A stretch of DNA of 64,000 nt from RGIG4034 sp045628945 (GTDB lineage: Bacteria; Bacillota; Clostridia; Lachnospirales; Lachnospiraceae): assembly GCA_045628945.1 (NCBI GenBank), contig JAZQQG010000041.1:60424-124423 (forward strand). The letters run 5' to 3'. Positions 17,627-26,628 of this stretch are shown here, in pieces. The position numbers and the translations under genes are program-made. The notes beneath the pieces were generated by a model. It did not search any database. It was not told the DNA's origin and saw only the letters and a list, made by a program, of their open reading frames with translations. Each line of letters opens with the position of its first letter. The first letter of the stretch is position 1.

Positions 17627-18403
17627 ATGTTTTCGTACAACGATTACGGTGAGATAATAGAAGCAATTAAAGCAACGGGGTTGCAGGCAACCTTTCGGCA
17701 GGCAATCGAGCGTGATCGGTTTATTCTGTCCAGGCATGATGTGGAATACAGTGTGGAACGAGCACTGCATTTAGCTAAAATTGAGGAACAGCACGATTTT
17801 AATTCCACATTCTTTTTTCAGTGGACGAACAATTCCTATAACATTCTTTCAAAACGAAATCAGGTAATTGTGCGTGAAATTCATGAGCGTGGGCATGAAA
17901 TAGGATTACATTTTGCATTAAACGGCCTGACCGATATGGAACAGATTCGAAAACAGATTGAAAAAGAAGTGCGACTGCTTAGTGAGATGTTTGGTTTTAC
18001 TATTCAGACGTTTTCCATTCATCGTCCGTCGAAAGAGGTACTTCGAGAGAATATCAAGATTCCCGGTCTTCTGAATACATATCAAGACGATTTCTTCACG
18101 TTCGATGAAAACGTTGATGAAAACAGTGTCCTGAATGTGAAGTATTTCTCGGATGCGAACCATATTTGGAGATATGGATATCCTTCTGCCGAGACGATGC
18201 AAGGATTAGATCGAATTCAGATTTTGACGCATCCTTTTGCGTGGACGCAGGCAGGATATGATAATTTTAACAATTATCGTTCGCTAATCGGAGAGAAAGA
18301 AGTGGAACTGGTTGAAAGCATCAATGCGGAATGCAAAGACTTTATAGAGTATCAAGACTATTTTTTGAATAGAGCGGTATATAGAATGGAGGAAGAATCA
18401 TGA
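17627..18403 (+). CDS. NodB-like polysaccharide deacetylase-fold protein
   Basis: A 258-residue protein with a deacetylase-like pattern: LSRHDVEYSVERA near residue 37 (the HD of motif 1), EIHERGHEIGLHFALN (motif 2 with the zinc histidines), and IHRPSKE and LTHPFAW later. No signal peptide or membrane segment is present, so it should act in the cytoplasm, perhaps on a nucleotide- or lipid-linked sugar. GGAGG just upstream of 17627 fixes the start. It sits between the formyltransferase and tviB and overlaps tviB by 4 bases. Removing an N-acetyl before re-acylation would fit this context, but is inference. Confidence 0.65.
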   Translation: MFSYNDYGEIIEAIKATGLQATFRQAIERDRFILSRHDVEYSVERALHLAKIEEQHDFNSTFFFQWTNNSYNILSKRNQVIVREIHERGHEIGLHFALNGLTDMEQIRKQIEKEVRLLSEMFGFTIQTFSIHRPSKEVLRENIKIPGLLNTYQDDFFTFDENVDENSVLNVKYFSDANHIWRYGYPSAETMQGLDRIQILTHPFAWTQAGYDNFNNYRSLIGEKEVELVESINAECKDFIEYQDYFLNRAVYRMEEES

Positions 18404-19716
18404 GTTTGTACGAGGAATTATTAGCAGGAGACGCGAAGCTGTCGCTGGTCGGACTGGGTTATGTAGGGATGCCGATTGCGGTTGCTTTCTCGAAGAAGGT
18501 TCAGGTAATCGGATACGACCTGAATGCGGCAAAGGTTGAATTGTATAAGAAGGGAATCGATCCTACCTGTGAGGTCGGAGATGAAGGCATTAAGGCCTGC
18601 AAGGTGGATTTTACCTCAGACGAGACCCGATTGCAGGAAGCTAAATTCCATATTGTTGCGGTTCCGACTCCCGTAAATGACGATCATACTCCCGACCTTA
18701 CTCCTGTAGAGGGCGCAAGCCGAATCTTAGGTCGTAACTTAACGAAGGGATCCATCGTAGTATTTGAGTCGACGGTATATCCCGGAGTTACCGAGGACGT
18801 CTGTGTTCCGATTCTGGAGAAGGAATCCGGACTGAAGTGCGGTGTTGACTTCAAGATCGGCTATTCTCCTGAGCGAATCAATCCGGGTGACAAGGTACAT
18901 CGTCTCGAGACCATTACCAAGATTGTATCCGGCATGGATGAAGAGACTCTGGATACGGTTGCCAAGGTATATGAGCTGGTGGTAGAAGCCGGTGTTCATC
19001 GTGCAGAGTCCATTAAGGTGGCAGAGGCTGCGAAAGTAATCGAGAACAGTCAGCGCGATATCAATATTGCATTTATGAATGAGTTGTCCATCATTTTCCA
19101 TAAAATGGGAATTGATACGAAGGCGGTCTTAGAGGCAGCGGGAACGAAGTGGAACTTTTTAAAGTTTGCTCCCGGTCTGGTTGGCGGACACTGTATCGGT
19201 GTTGACCCTTATTATTTGACCTACAAGGCAGAGGAACTTGGATACCATTCCCAGATTATTCTCTCCGGTCGTCGGATTAACGATGATATGGGCAAGTATG
19301 TGGCAGAAAGTCTTGTGAAGAATCTGATTGCTACAAATATTTCGGTTAAAAATGCCAAGGTTGCTATTTTAGGCTTTACCTTCAAGGAGAACTGTCCGGA
19401 TATCCGTAACTCGAAGATTTACGATATTGTGAAGGAACTTCGGGAATACGGCATTGAGCCGGTGGTTACTGATCCTCAGGCGGATGCCGACGAGACGAAA
19501 CGTTTCTACGGAGTGACCCTATCCTCCAAAGAAGAAGTGAAGAACATGGATGCCGTAATCTTAGCGGTTGCCCATGAGGAATATAAGAAGCTTACGGAGG
19601 CCGAGATTGCAGCGATGTTCAATCCTGCGCATCCGACCCGCGTCTTCACGGACATGAAAGGTATCTTAGATAAAAAAGAATACGAAGGTAAGGGTTACCT
19701 TTACTGGAGATTATAA
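18400..19716 (+). CDS. tviB: UDP-GlcNAc 6-dehydrogenase, TviB-like
   Basis: A 438-residue UDP-sugar dehydrogenase that oxidises C6 of UDP-GlcNAc to UDP-GlcNAcA with two NAD+. It has VGLGYVGMPIAVAF at the N-terminus, VPTPVNDDHTPDLTP, YSPERINPGD, the catalytic cysteine in GGHCIGVDPYYLT near residue 264, and LGFTFKENCPDIRNSK. The match to Vi-antigen TviB, as remembered, is strong along its length and better than to WecC or Ugd. ATGA overlap with the upstream gene suggests coupling. The 4-epimerase follows directly, so the pair should make UDP-GalNAcA. Confidence 0.9.
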   Translation: MSLYEELLAGDAKLSLVGLGYVGMPIAVAFSKKVQVIGYDLNAAKVELYKKGIDPTCEVGDEGIKACKVDFTSDETRLQEAKFHIVAVPTPVNDDHTPDLTPVEGASRILGRNLTKGSIVVFESTVYPGVTEDVCVPILEKESGLKCGVDFKIGYSPERINPGDKVHRLETITKIVSGMDEETLDTVAKVYELVVEAGVHRAESIKVAEAAKVIENSQRDINIAFMNELSIIFHKMGIDTKAVLEAAGTKWNFLKFAPGLVGGHCIGVDPYYLTYKAEELGYHSQIILSGRRINDDMGKYVAESLVKNLIATNISVKNAKVAILGFTFKENCPDIRNSKIYDIVKELREYGIEPVVTDPQADADETKRFYGVTLSSKEEVKNMDAVILAVAHEEYKKLTEAEIAAMFNPAHPTRVFTDMKGILDKKEYEGKGYLYWRL

Positions 19717-19725
19717 GGAGACACT

Positions 19726-20703
19726 ATGGGTTATCAGAATTTATCTTTTGACAAGGATTCCGTATTTTTGGTTACAGGAGGTGCCGGTTTCATTGGCTCG
19801 AACCTTTGCGAAGCCATTACCGGAATGGGATATCAGGTTCGCTGCCTGGACAATCTTTCGACCGGTAAGCAGGAGAATGTAGATTTCTTATTGGACCGTC
19901 CGAATTATACCTTTATCAAAGGGGATATTCGTGACCTCGATACCTGTATGGAAGCCTGCAAGGGTGTGGATTATGTGCTGAATCAGGCGGCCTGGGGAAG
20001 CGTTCCCCGTTCCATCGCGATGCCGCTTCTCTACGAGGACATCAACATCGGAGGAACCTTGAATATGATGGAGGCGGCAAGACAGAACGGCGTGAAGAAG
20101 TTCGTCTATGCGTCCTCCTCTTCCGTGTATGGAGATCATCCCGTGCTTCCCAAGAAGGAAGGACAGGAAGGGAATCTGTTAAGTCCCTATGCACTGACGA
20201 AGCGTGTCTGTGAGGAGTACGGTAAACTCTATTATAAGTTATATGGTCTGGATACCTACGGTTTACGCTATTTCAATGTATTCGGAAGACGTCAGGACCC
20301 GGATGGAGCCTATGCTGCAGTTATTCCGAAGTTCATTAAGATGCTCTTACATGATGAGGTTCCTACCATTAACGGGGACGGAAGACAGTCGAGAGATTTT
20401 ACTTATATTGACAATGTGATTGAGGCCAATCTGCGGGCGTGTCTTGCATCCCATGAGGCAGGCGGCAATGCATTCAATGTGGCTTACGGCGGAAGGGAAT
20501 ACCTGATTGATATTTATTACGACCTCTGTAAGGCGCTGGGCAAGTCGGTAGAGCCGAACTTCGGCCCCGACCGTGCCGGCGATATCAAGCATTCCAATGC
20601 GGACATCTCGAAGGCAAAAGAATTGTTAGGCTATGATCCCGATTATGATTTTGCAAAAGGAATTGCCCTGGCCATTGACTGGTATAAGGAGTATTTGAAA
20701 TAG
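19726..20703 (+). CDS. tviC: UDP-GlcNAcA (or UDP-GlcNAc) C4-epimerase, TviC/WbpP-like
   Basis: A 325-residue extended short-chain dehydrogenase with GGAGFIGSN at about residues 18-26, the catalytic Y-x3-K in LSPYALTK, and the WbpP/TviC signature QAAWGSVPRSI, where most relatives have leucine for the tryptophan. These epimerases invert C4 of N-acetylated UDP-hexoses or their uronic acids. Following a TviB-like dehydrogenase it should give UDP-GalNAcA. AAGGAG stands a few bases before the ATG and the gap to tviB is 9 bases. Confidence 0.85.
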   Translation: MGYQNLSFDKDSVFLVTGGAGFIGSNLCEAITGMGYQVRCLDNLSTGKQENVDFLLDRPNYTFIKGDIRDLDTCMEACKGVDYVLNQAAWGSVPRSIAMPLLYEDINIGGTLNMMEAARQNGVKKFVYASSSSVYGDHPVLPKKEGQEGNLLSPYALTKRVCEEYGKLYYKLYGLDTYGLRYFNVFGRRQDPDGAYAAVIPKFIKMLLHDEVPTINGDGRQSRDFTYIDNVIEANLRACLASHEAGGNAFNVAYGGREYLIDIYYDLCKALGKSVEPNFGPDRAGDIKHSNADISKAKELLGYDPDYDFAKGIALAIDWYKEYLK

Positions 20704-20722
20704 GCCCGGAAGGGGGAGCGTT

Positions 20723-21835
20723 GTGAAAATCGCATTTTATATCGGCGGTCTTGTTTTTGGGGGGGCCGAACGAGTGGTGGTGAATCTGGCAGACTACTTG
20801 CATAAACAGGGGATGGAAATATCAATTTTGACGCCGAACAAGTCGGAAAAGGAATATCCAATGCCGGAGGGAGTCGCACGTGTCTTAACGGACCTAACTG
20901 CCGAGGAGGTATCCTTTAGCCGGATTAAGAATATATATTTACGTTATAAGAAGTTGCGAGAGTGCATTCATAGCGAGAAGGCGGATTTGGTTGTATCCTT
21001 CATCGGGCTCAATAATATTAATGCGATTTCTGCTTGTCGAGCGCTACATCTTCCTGTGGTTGTGAGTGTTCGTAGTGCTCCGCAGAGAGAGTACGCTTCC
21101 AAAAGGCTTAAGTTTGCTATGAAAAGACTATTTCCGAAAGCAACGGGAATCATATTACAGACGAGGGAAGCATATGATTATTTCCCTAAGTCAATCCAGA
21201 AGCGCGCGGTAATTCTGCCGAATCCTTTGCGTGAGGAATTCGTCCGGAAACCGTTTGATGGGGAACGACAAAAAACAATTGTAACGGTCGGAAGATTAGA
21301 CGGAAACAAGAATCAAATTGTGTTGTTACGGGCGTTTGAGCAGGTGGCAGAACAATATCCGGACTATCGTTTGGTGCTGTATGGGGAGGGACCCATGTCT
21401 GAGAAATGGCAAAAACTTGCGTCTGGAAGCCCGTACGCGGACCGAATTGAGTTTGCCGGACATGTGGACCGAGTGGCGGATACCATCGCCGATGCAGGAC
21501 TCTTTGTGCTTCCTTCTCTGGTGGAGGGTATGCCGAATGCATTGATGGAAGCCATGGCACTCGGAATCCCCTGTATCAGTGCGAATTGTAGCGGGGGCGG
21601 TCCCAAAGAATTGCTCGGGGACAATGAATACGGCGTGTTGGTGAACTTCCGGGAGGCGAAGGGTTTTGTGTCACAGGAAGAGCAGGTGAACCGCCTGGCG
21701 AAAGGACTTCGTTCTCTTTTGGCGGACGATTCGTTGCGGGAAGAATATGGCCGTAAGGCACATGAACGTTCTAAAGATTTCCTTCCGGAGCGCGTGAATG
21801 AGATGTGGAGAGCGTATTTACTCTCCAAGATGTGA
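20723..21835 (+). CDS. Glycosyltransferase family 4
   Basis: A 370-residue GT-B enzyme read from GTG, 4 bases after a GGGGGAG site. Acceptor-side motif FGGAERVVVNLA is at about residues 13-24; the C-terminal donor domain has TVGRLDGNKNQ, and the E-x7-E pair lies in EGMPNALMEAM followed by GGGPKELL. It is a paralogue of the protein at 15560-16663, with the same length and the same opening. Likely acts on the repeat unit that receives the GalNAcA made by the two preceding genes; that link is inferred from position. Confidence 0.85.
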   Translation: MKIAFYIGGLVFGGAERVVVNLADYLHKQGMEISILTPNKSEKEYPMPEGVARVLTDLTAEEVSFSRIKNIYLRYKKLRECIHSEKADLVVSFIGLNNINAISACRALHLPVVVSVRSAPQREYASKRLKFAMKRLFPKATGIILQTREAYDYFPKSIQKRAVILPNPLREEFVRKPFDGERQKTIVTVGRLDGNKNQIVLLRAFEQVAEQYPDYRLVLYGEGPMSEKWQKLASGSPYADRIEFAGHVDRVADTIADAGLFVLPSLVEGMPNALMEAMALGIPCISANCSGGGPKELLGDNEYGVLVNFREAKGFVSQEEQVNRLAKGLRSLLADDSLREEYGRKAHERSKDFLPERVNEMWRAYLLSKM

Positions 21836-21848
21836 TAGGTGAGGAATT

Positions 21849-22598
21849 ATGATACTGTTTCATAATAAAAAGCATGGTGTGAATTTCTACGAGTGCTGGT
21901 ATGCGGAGGAACCTTGTAAAAAGCGGAGAATTATTCGTTATTTCGAGAGCAGTCGTCCGATGACCGAGCGTGGGAATTGGGAGAAAAAGCGTACTCTTTT
22001 GAGTGATCTGGCCGAGACGGAAGAGTAACTGCTGGCACATTGCGATAAAAATTCACGTTACTATATTCGAAAAGCCAAGCGTGACGGCGTAGTCTGTGAG
22101 GCCAAACTTGGTAGAGAACTGTCCGATGAGGACATTATGGAATTCATCTGCTTCTATATTGCCTTCTGCGAGTCGAAGGGAATCCGGCATGAATCCGAGG
22201 CGGCGATGCGCGAACTTTTGCTTCGATATCGGGATGCGGAAGGGCTTTCGATTCACAAAGCTGTCTACGAGGGATCCATTCTGGTATATCATACGTATCT
22301 TGTGGGCGAGAAATGGGCACGATCTCTTCATTCGGCTTCTTTGTTTCGAACGATTGAGAATCTGGATTCGCATCTGATCAGTTCCTCGAATCGATTGCTC
22401 CATTATGAGGACATGTTGTATTTCAAGCAGCAGGGATACACCACCTACGATTGGGGCGGCGCCGGTCTTGGGGAGGATGTGAAGAATATCACGGAATTCA
22501 AGGAATCCTTCGGTGGGAAGGAAGCCTATTACTATAACGGAGTTCAGACCAACGGACTGCTGGCGAAATTGTTTTTTTTATTCGTAACGAAAAGATAA
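21849..22598 (+). pseudogene. FemAB-like acyltransferase gene broken by an in-frame TAA
   Basis: A frame of about 250 codons from the ATG at 21849 is interrupted only by TAA at 22026-22028 (codon 60); the same frame continues to 22598. The part before the stop (MILFHNKKHGVNFYECW onward) and after it (YYIRKAKRDGVVCEAK, HYEDMLYFKQQGY, YDWGGAG) read as one protein of the FemA/FemB-GNAT fold, which transfers amino-acyl or acyl groups. The residue before the stop run is Glu-Glu and the next is Leu-Leu, so a CAA-to-TAA change would explain it. No good restart exists until the ATG at 22137. Neighbouring genes are intact, so this appears to be a recent loss or an assembly error. Confidence 0.75.
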
Positions 22599-22613
22599 CC
22601 CTGAGGGAAAAAG

Positions 22614-23474
22614 ATGGGAAGATTGGCAATTCGACTGGATGATATTACTCCCGATATGAATTGGGAGAATTTCTTTCGACTAAAAAAACTATTCGATCAA
22701 TATGATATTAAGCCGTTAATCGGTGTTGTTCCGGACAATCGGGATCCGAAATTAAGCATCGGCGAAGCCAGAGAAGATTTCTGGGAGCTCATGCGTACCC
22801 TTGCCTATGAGGATTGGACGATTGCCCAGCATGGATATACCCATGTTTATGAGACAACGGACAGCGGAATTCTGGGAGTGAAAGAGGCTTCCGAATTCGC
22901 GGGGATTCCTTATGACGAGCAGTATGAGCGAATTCGCAAGGGCCGTAAAATCTTAGAGGAAAACGGCCTTGTCTGTGATGTTTTCATGGCACCGGGGCAT
23001 ACCTACGATGAGAATACATTATTGGCGTTGGAGCAGCTAAAGTTTCACTATGTGACCGACGGTTATGCCAAGGTTCCGTATTATTGGAAGAATCTGGGAT
23101 TCCTGCCCTGTACGATTTCTTCTCCGAAGGAGCCGAAGCGTTTTGATACCCTGTGCCTTCATCTCAATACGATGACGGAGGAGGCCTTCAAGAATCTGGA
23201 AGCCTTTCTGGAAAATTATTATTATCTGGTGATGGATTACATGGATGTACTGGATGACCGGTATTTCAGACCGCGTGGCAAGAAAATTGCGATGCAGGAG
23301 AAGCGGGCATTGCGCAAGCAACACCGAATCATCCGTTATCAGAAATCGCAGGTGTTTCAAGACTATATGGTACGGACGAATTCCTTGAACAAGCTGATCA
23401 AGACCGGAAAACGTCTGGCTGGGTGGCCGTTTATGTGGCTTCGCATGAAGAAGGAATTAAGGAGCAATCGGTAG
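22614..23474 (+). CDS. DUF2334/NodB-like polysaccharide deacetylase-fold protein
   Basis: A 286-residue cytoplasmic-looking protein without signal peptide. It shows the deacetylase-fold pattern LAIRLDDITPDMNW (motif 1 with two Asp), TIAQHGYTHVY (motif 2 with two His) and VFMAPGHTYDENTL, then HLNTMTEEAF, as in the DUF2334 branch. The C-terminal 80 residues are basic and unlike a deacetylase. By family it would hydrolyse an N- or O-acetyl from a sugar. It lies 15 bases after the broken FemAB-like gene and 3 bases before the second ABC exporter. Confidence 0.7.
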   Translation: MGRLAIRLDDITPDMNWENFFRLKKLFDQYDIKPLIGVVPDNRDPKLSIGEAREDFWELMRTLAYEDWTIAQHGYTHVYETTDSGILGVKEASEFAGIPYDEQYERIRKGRKILEENGLVCDVFMAPGHTYDENTLLALEQLKFHYVTDGYAKVPYYWKNLGFLPCTISSPKEPKRFDTLCLHLNTMTEEAFKNLEAFLENYYYLVMDYMDVLDDRYFRPRGKKIAMQEKRALRKQHRIIRYQKSQVFQDYMVRTNSLNKLIKTGKRLAGWPFMWLRMKKELRSNR

Positions 23475-23477
23475 CGA

Positions 23478-25229
23478 ATGGGAATGATTCGTAAATTAAA
23501 AAAAGTTCTGAATAAGAAGCAAAAGCGATTCGTCGGAGTCTTAATCGTACTGATCATTATTGAGGGGCTCCTGGAAACCCTGGGAGTATCCATGATTCTG
23601 CCGATTATGACGGTGGTTACGGATTCAAAATCCTTTGAAACGAACAAGCTGATTGTCGCGTTGAGTAACTTTTTAGGAATCCGTTCCCAGCGGACCTTTG
23701 TGGTGACATTGCTGTTTGGAATGGCCGGTATTTTTGTGGTGAAGAATCTGTATATGCTGTGGGTGAACTATGTAAAAAACAAGTTCATCACCGACAGTCA
23801 GTATGAGACCTCGGGAAATCTCTTGAATATCTACCTGCATAAGGATTATCCTTTCTTCTTAAACGAGAGCACATCGAATATTCTTCGAACGGTCTACTCG
23901 GATACGGGAAGTGTATTCAGCCTTCTGCTTAATGCCATCGGAATTCTCACGGAGCTGGCCGTATGCTTATTCTTAGGTGTTACCATCTTCCTGGTGGATT
24001 GGAAGATGACCCTGGTGATTGTGGGGGTTCTCGCATTTGCGATGATGATTACCAATCTGGCATTACATCGTTTGCTAAACGGTGTCGGAACCAATTCCCG
24101 TAAGTATCAGGCCCTGATGTATAAGAGTATTCTGCAGTCCATGGAGAATATCAAGGATGTGAAGGTCTTTGCAAAAGAGAACAGCTTCTTACGAGAGTAC
24201 ATCGGGAATGGTAAGATTTATTATCAATATATGTTGAAAAATGCCGTTTTTGGCGGAATTCCGAAGCTGGTGGTGGAGACGGCCTGCATCGCCGGGGTTA
24301 TGACCTTTTTGGGCGTGATGGTATTAAACGGAACCGATCTTGCCAATATGATGCCGCAGTTGTCCGCCTTCTGTATTGCCGCCGTGCGTCTGATGCCCTG
24401 TGCCAGCCGTGTCAGCAATCATTTGGCGTCCATTGCCTATTACAGACCCGCCCTGGATTATGTCTATGAGAATATGAATCTGGCAGAGCTGAAGCAGGTT
24501 TCTTTGAAGGAAATGGAGAAGCAGATCATCGCCGTAGAGGCGGAGAATCCGATTCAATTCCGTGAACATATTCAGATGCGTAATATGGTATTTGCTTATC
24601 CGGGAACGCAGAAACGAATTCTGAATCATGTGAATCTTACGGTGAACCGCGGCAGATCGGTGGGAATTGTCGGTCCCAGCGGTGCCGGAAAAACAACGCT
24701 TGTGGATATTCTGTTGGGATTGTTGCCCTTGGAAGAGGGAGACATTCGGTGTGACGGAATGGATGTAAAGGACAATATGCGCTCCTGGCTTGGGAATATC
24801 GGTTACATTCCACAGACCATCGGCCTGATGGATGATACAATTCGTGCCAATATCGCCTTTGGTTATCCTAAGGATCAGGTGGAGGAAGCGCGTGTTTGGG
24901 AGGTTTTGGAGGAAGCGCAGCTGAGAGAGTTTGTCGAAGGACTTCCGGAGGGATTGGATACCGTAATCGGTGAGCGAGGCGTTCGAATCTCCGGCGGTCA
25001 GCGTCAGCGAATCGGTATTGCGAGAGCATTATTCCATAATCCTGAACTTTTGATTCTGGATGAGGCAACCTCTGCGTTAGACAACGATACCGAAGCAGCC
25101 ATTATGGAAGCAATCAATCATTTCCATGGAAAAAAGACGATGCTGATTATCGCGCACAGACTTCAGACGATTGAGGCCTGTGATGAGGTGTACCGGGTTG
25201 AGGATGGAAACGTAACCAGAGAGAGATAG
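23478..25229 (+). CDS. PglK/MsbA-like ABC exporter, second copy
   Basis: A 583-residue fused exporter with about six membrane segments then an ATPase: Walker A GPSGAGKTT near residue 398, signature ISGGQRQ near 504, LILDEATSALD, and AHRLQTIEACDEVYRV near the end. It resembles the protein at 325-2061 throughout, including VRLMPCASRVSNHL in the membrane part. Likely flips a lipid-linked repeat unit. AAGGAG (23459-23464) lies 13 bases before the ATG at 23478. Having two such exporters in one locus suggests two repeat units or a retained duplicate. Confidence 0.85.
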   Translation: MGMIRKLKKVLNKKQKRFVGVLIVLIIIEGLLETLGVSMILPIMTVVTDSKSFETNKLIVALSNFLGIRSQRTFVVTLLFGMAGIFVVKNLYMLWVNYVKNKFITDSQYETSGNLLNIYLHKDYPFFLNESTSNILRTVYSDTGSVFSLLLNAIGILTELAVCLFLGVTIFLVDWKMTLVIVGVLAFAMMITNLALHRLLNGVGTNSRKYQALMYKSILQSMENIKDVKVFAKENSFLREYIGNGKIYYQYMLKNAVFGGIPKLVVETACIAGVMTFLGVMVLNGTDLANMMPQLSAFCIAAVRLMPCASRVSNHLASIAYYRPALDYVYENMNLAELKQVSLKEMEKQIIAVEAENPIQFREHIQMRNMVFAYPGTQKRILNHVNLTVNRGRSVGIVGPSGAGKTTLVDILLGLLPLEEGDIRCDGMDVKDNMRSWLGNIGYIPQTIGLMDDTIRANIAFGYPKDQVEEARVWEVLEEAQLREFVEGLPEGLDTVIGERGVRISGGQRQRIGIARALFHNPELLILDEATSALDNDTEAAIMEAINHFHGKKTMLIIAHRLQTIEACDEVYRVEDGNVTRER

Positions 25230-25233
25230 GAAC

Positions 25234-26628
25234 ATGAAACGAAAAGAAGCCATAATTGTAATCATCGGAATTCTGATGCGGATTGCATTCTATATTCTAG
25301 TAGCAGCCTTGGGAATCTCGCTGATTCGTTCAGATGCAGCCGACTATGTAGGATTGGGGCGTACGCTGTTAAAAACCGGTAAATATATGTCTGGCGGAAA
25401 GTATATGATGTTGCGTCCTCCACTTTATTCTGCGATTCTTGCAGTATGCATGAAACTTGCCGGCCCCTTCTGGCAGATTGCGGTCATTGTCCTGCAAATG
25501 GGTGCGGAGTTGGGCGCGTTCTTTGCCCTTCGAAGTCTTTTGCGCACCTTCCTTCCGAGAGAACGTTATGTATTCTTAGGAGAGGTTCTCTTCTGGTTGA
25601 ATTTTCAGAGCATATTTTATGCGATTCAGTTCCTGACGGACAGTTTGTTCCAATCCGGGGTGATTGTGTTGGTGTGGCTGCTAGTCTCGATGTTCCGTGA
25701 AAAAAAAGATTCGAAGCGGGCCTTTTGGTATGCGGTCATAGCAGGCGTCTTGTGCGGTGTGTTGGCACTGCTTCGCGCCGTGATGATGTATCTTCCTTTT
25801 GCAATCTTTGCGGGAATTCTGTTCGTGTTCTTTTGGGTTAAGAACAAAAAGAATCCCAGGGAAGGCATCATGCTTGGCGGAACTTATCTGATTCTTGCCA
25901 TGCTTCCGATTCTTTTGTGGAGCGTGCGAAATTACGAGAAGGCCGGTGTTTTCCGTTTTACGACAGTAACGGAATCGAATTACTATATTTATGATGCTGC
26001 GGCGGTGGAGGCCGAACTTACGGGAGGCGATTACTATGCCATTGTGGAGCGTCGTATGCAGGAACTGATGGATACCAAGGAGCCGTATCATTTCCGTGAA
26101 CTTCCCATTTACAAGGAGACGGAAAAAATGATGCGTGAGCATCGCGGAATCTATCTCAAACGATGTGCCATGGACCTGGGGGCAGAGGTGGCTTATCCAT
26201 CCGGAATTACCGTCTTTGGTACATTTCCAAGTTTCGAGAAGACCGTAGAGTCCTGTAAAGGAGTTCTATCCGGGAATACGGGCACACTGTCGGATAAGAT
26301 TGGCAAGTGTCTAAACTTACTCTTCCGGAAGAACCCTTTGGTAGGCGGAATGGCAATTCTTCTTATTGGAGAAGAGGTGCTGCTACTGTTGGTATTCTTC
26401 GGGTTCCTTGGTTGGTTATTTATGAAAAATGTGCGCCAGTTCTGGTATGAGAAATGGATGTTGGTAGGAATTGCCGCATACTTTATGGTCTGTTCCTGCA
26501 TGCCGGTAGGTTGGGGGGATTATCCGAGGTATCGAATGCCGTTTTTCTACATTTTTGTGATTGGTGCGCTGGCATTTTATGAGAATATTCGAAAAAGAAG
26601 AAAGGGGAAAACGTATGGTACCCATTAA
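25234..26628 (+). CDS. GT39/ArnT-like GT-C membrane glycosyltransferase
   Basis: A 464-residue polytopic protein with about ten membrane segments. The first outer loop contains RSDAADYVGLGRTLL and MLRPPLYSAILA, the acid-then-RPPLY layout of PMT/ArnT-type GT-C enzymes that use polyprenyl-phosphate sugars at the outer face. It starts 4 bases after the exporter stop, with AGGA just upstream, and its end overlaps the next gene by 14 bases. Acceptor unknown. Confidence 0.65.
   Translation: MKRKEAIIVIIGILMRIAFYILVAALGISLIRSDAADYVGLGRTLLKTGKYMSGGKYMMLRPPLYSAILAVCMKLAGPFWQIAVIVLQMGAELGAFFALRSLLRTFLPRERYVFLGEVLFWLNFQSIFYAIQFLTDSLFQSGVIVLVWLLVSMFREKKDSKRAFWYAVIAGVLCGVLALLRAVMMYLPFAIFAGILFVFFWVKNKKNPREGIMLGGTYLILAMLPILLWSVRNYEKAGVFRFTTVTESNYYIYDAAAVEAELTGGDYYAIVERRMQELMDTKEPYHFRELPIYKETEKMMREHRGIYLKRCAMDLGAEVAYPSGITVFGTFPSFEKTVESCKGVLSGNTGTLSDKIGKCLNLLFRKNPLVGGMAILLIGEEVLLLLVFFGFLGWLFMKNVRQFWYEKWMLVGIAAYFMVCSCMPVGWGDYPRYRMPFFYIFVIGALAFYENIRKRRKGKTYGTH

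Noticed and set aside
17627..18403. Secreted peptidoglycan deacetylase
   Set aside because: No signal peptide or membrane segment, and the gene is embedded among cytoplasmic sugar-nucleotide genes.
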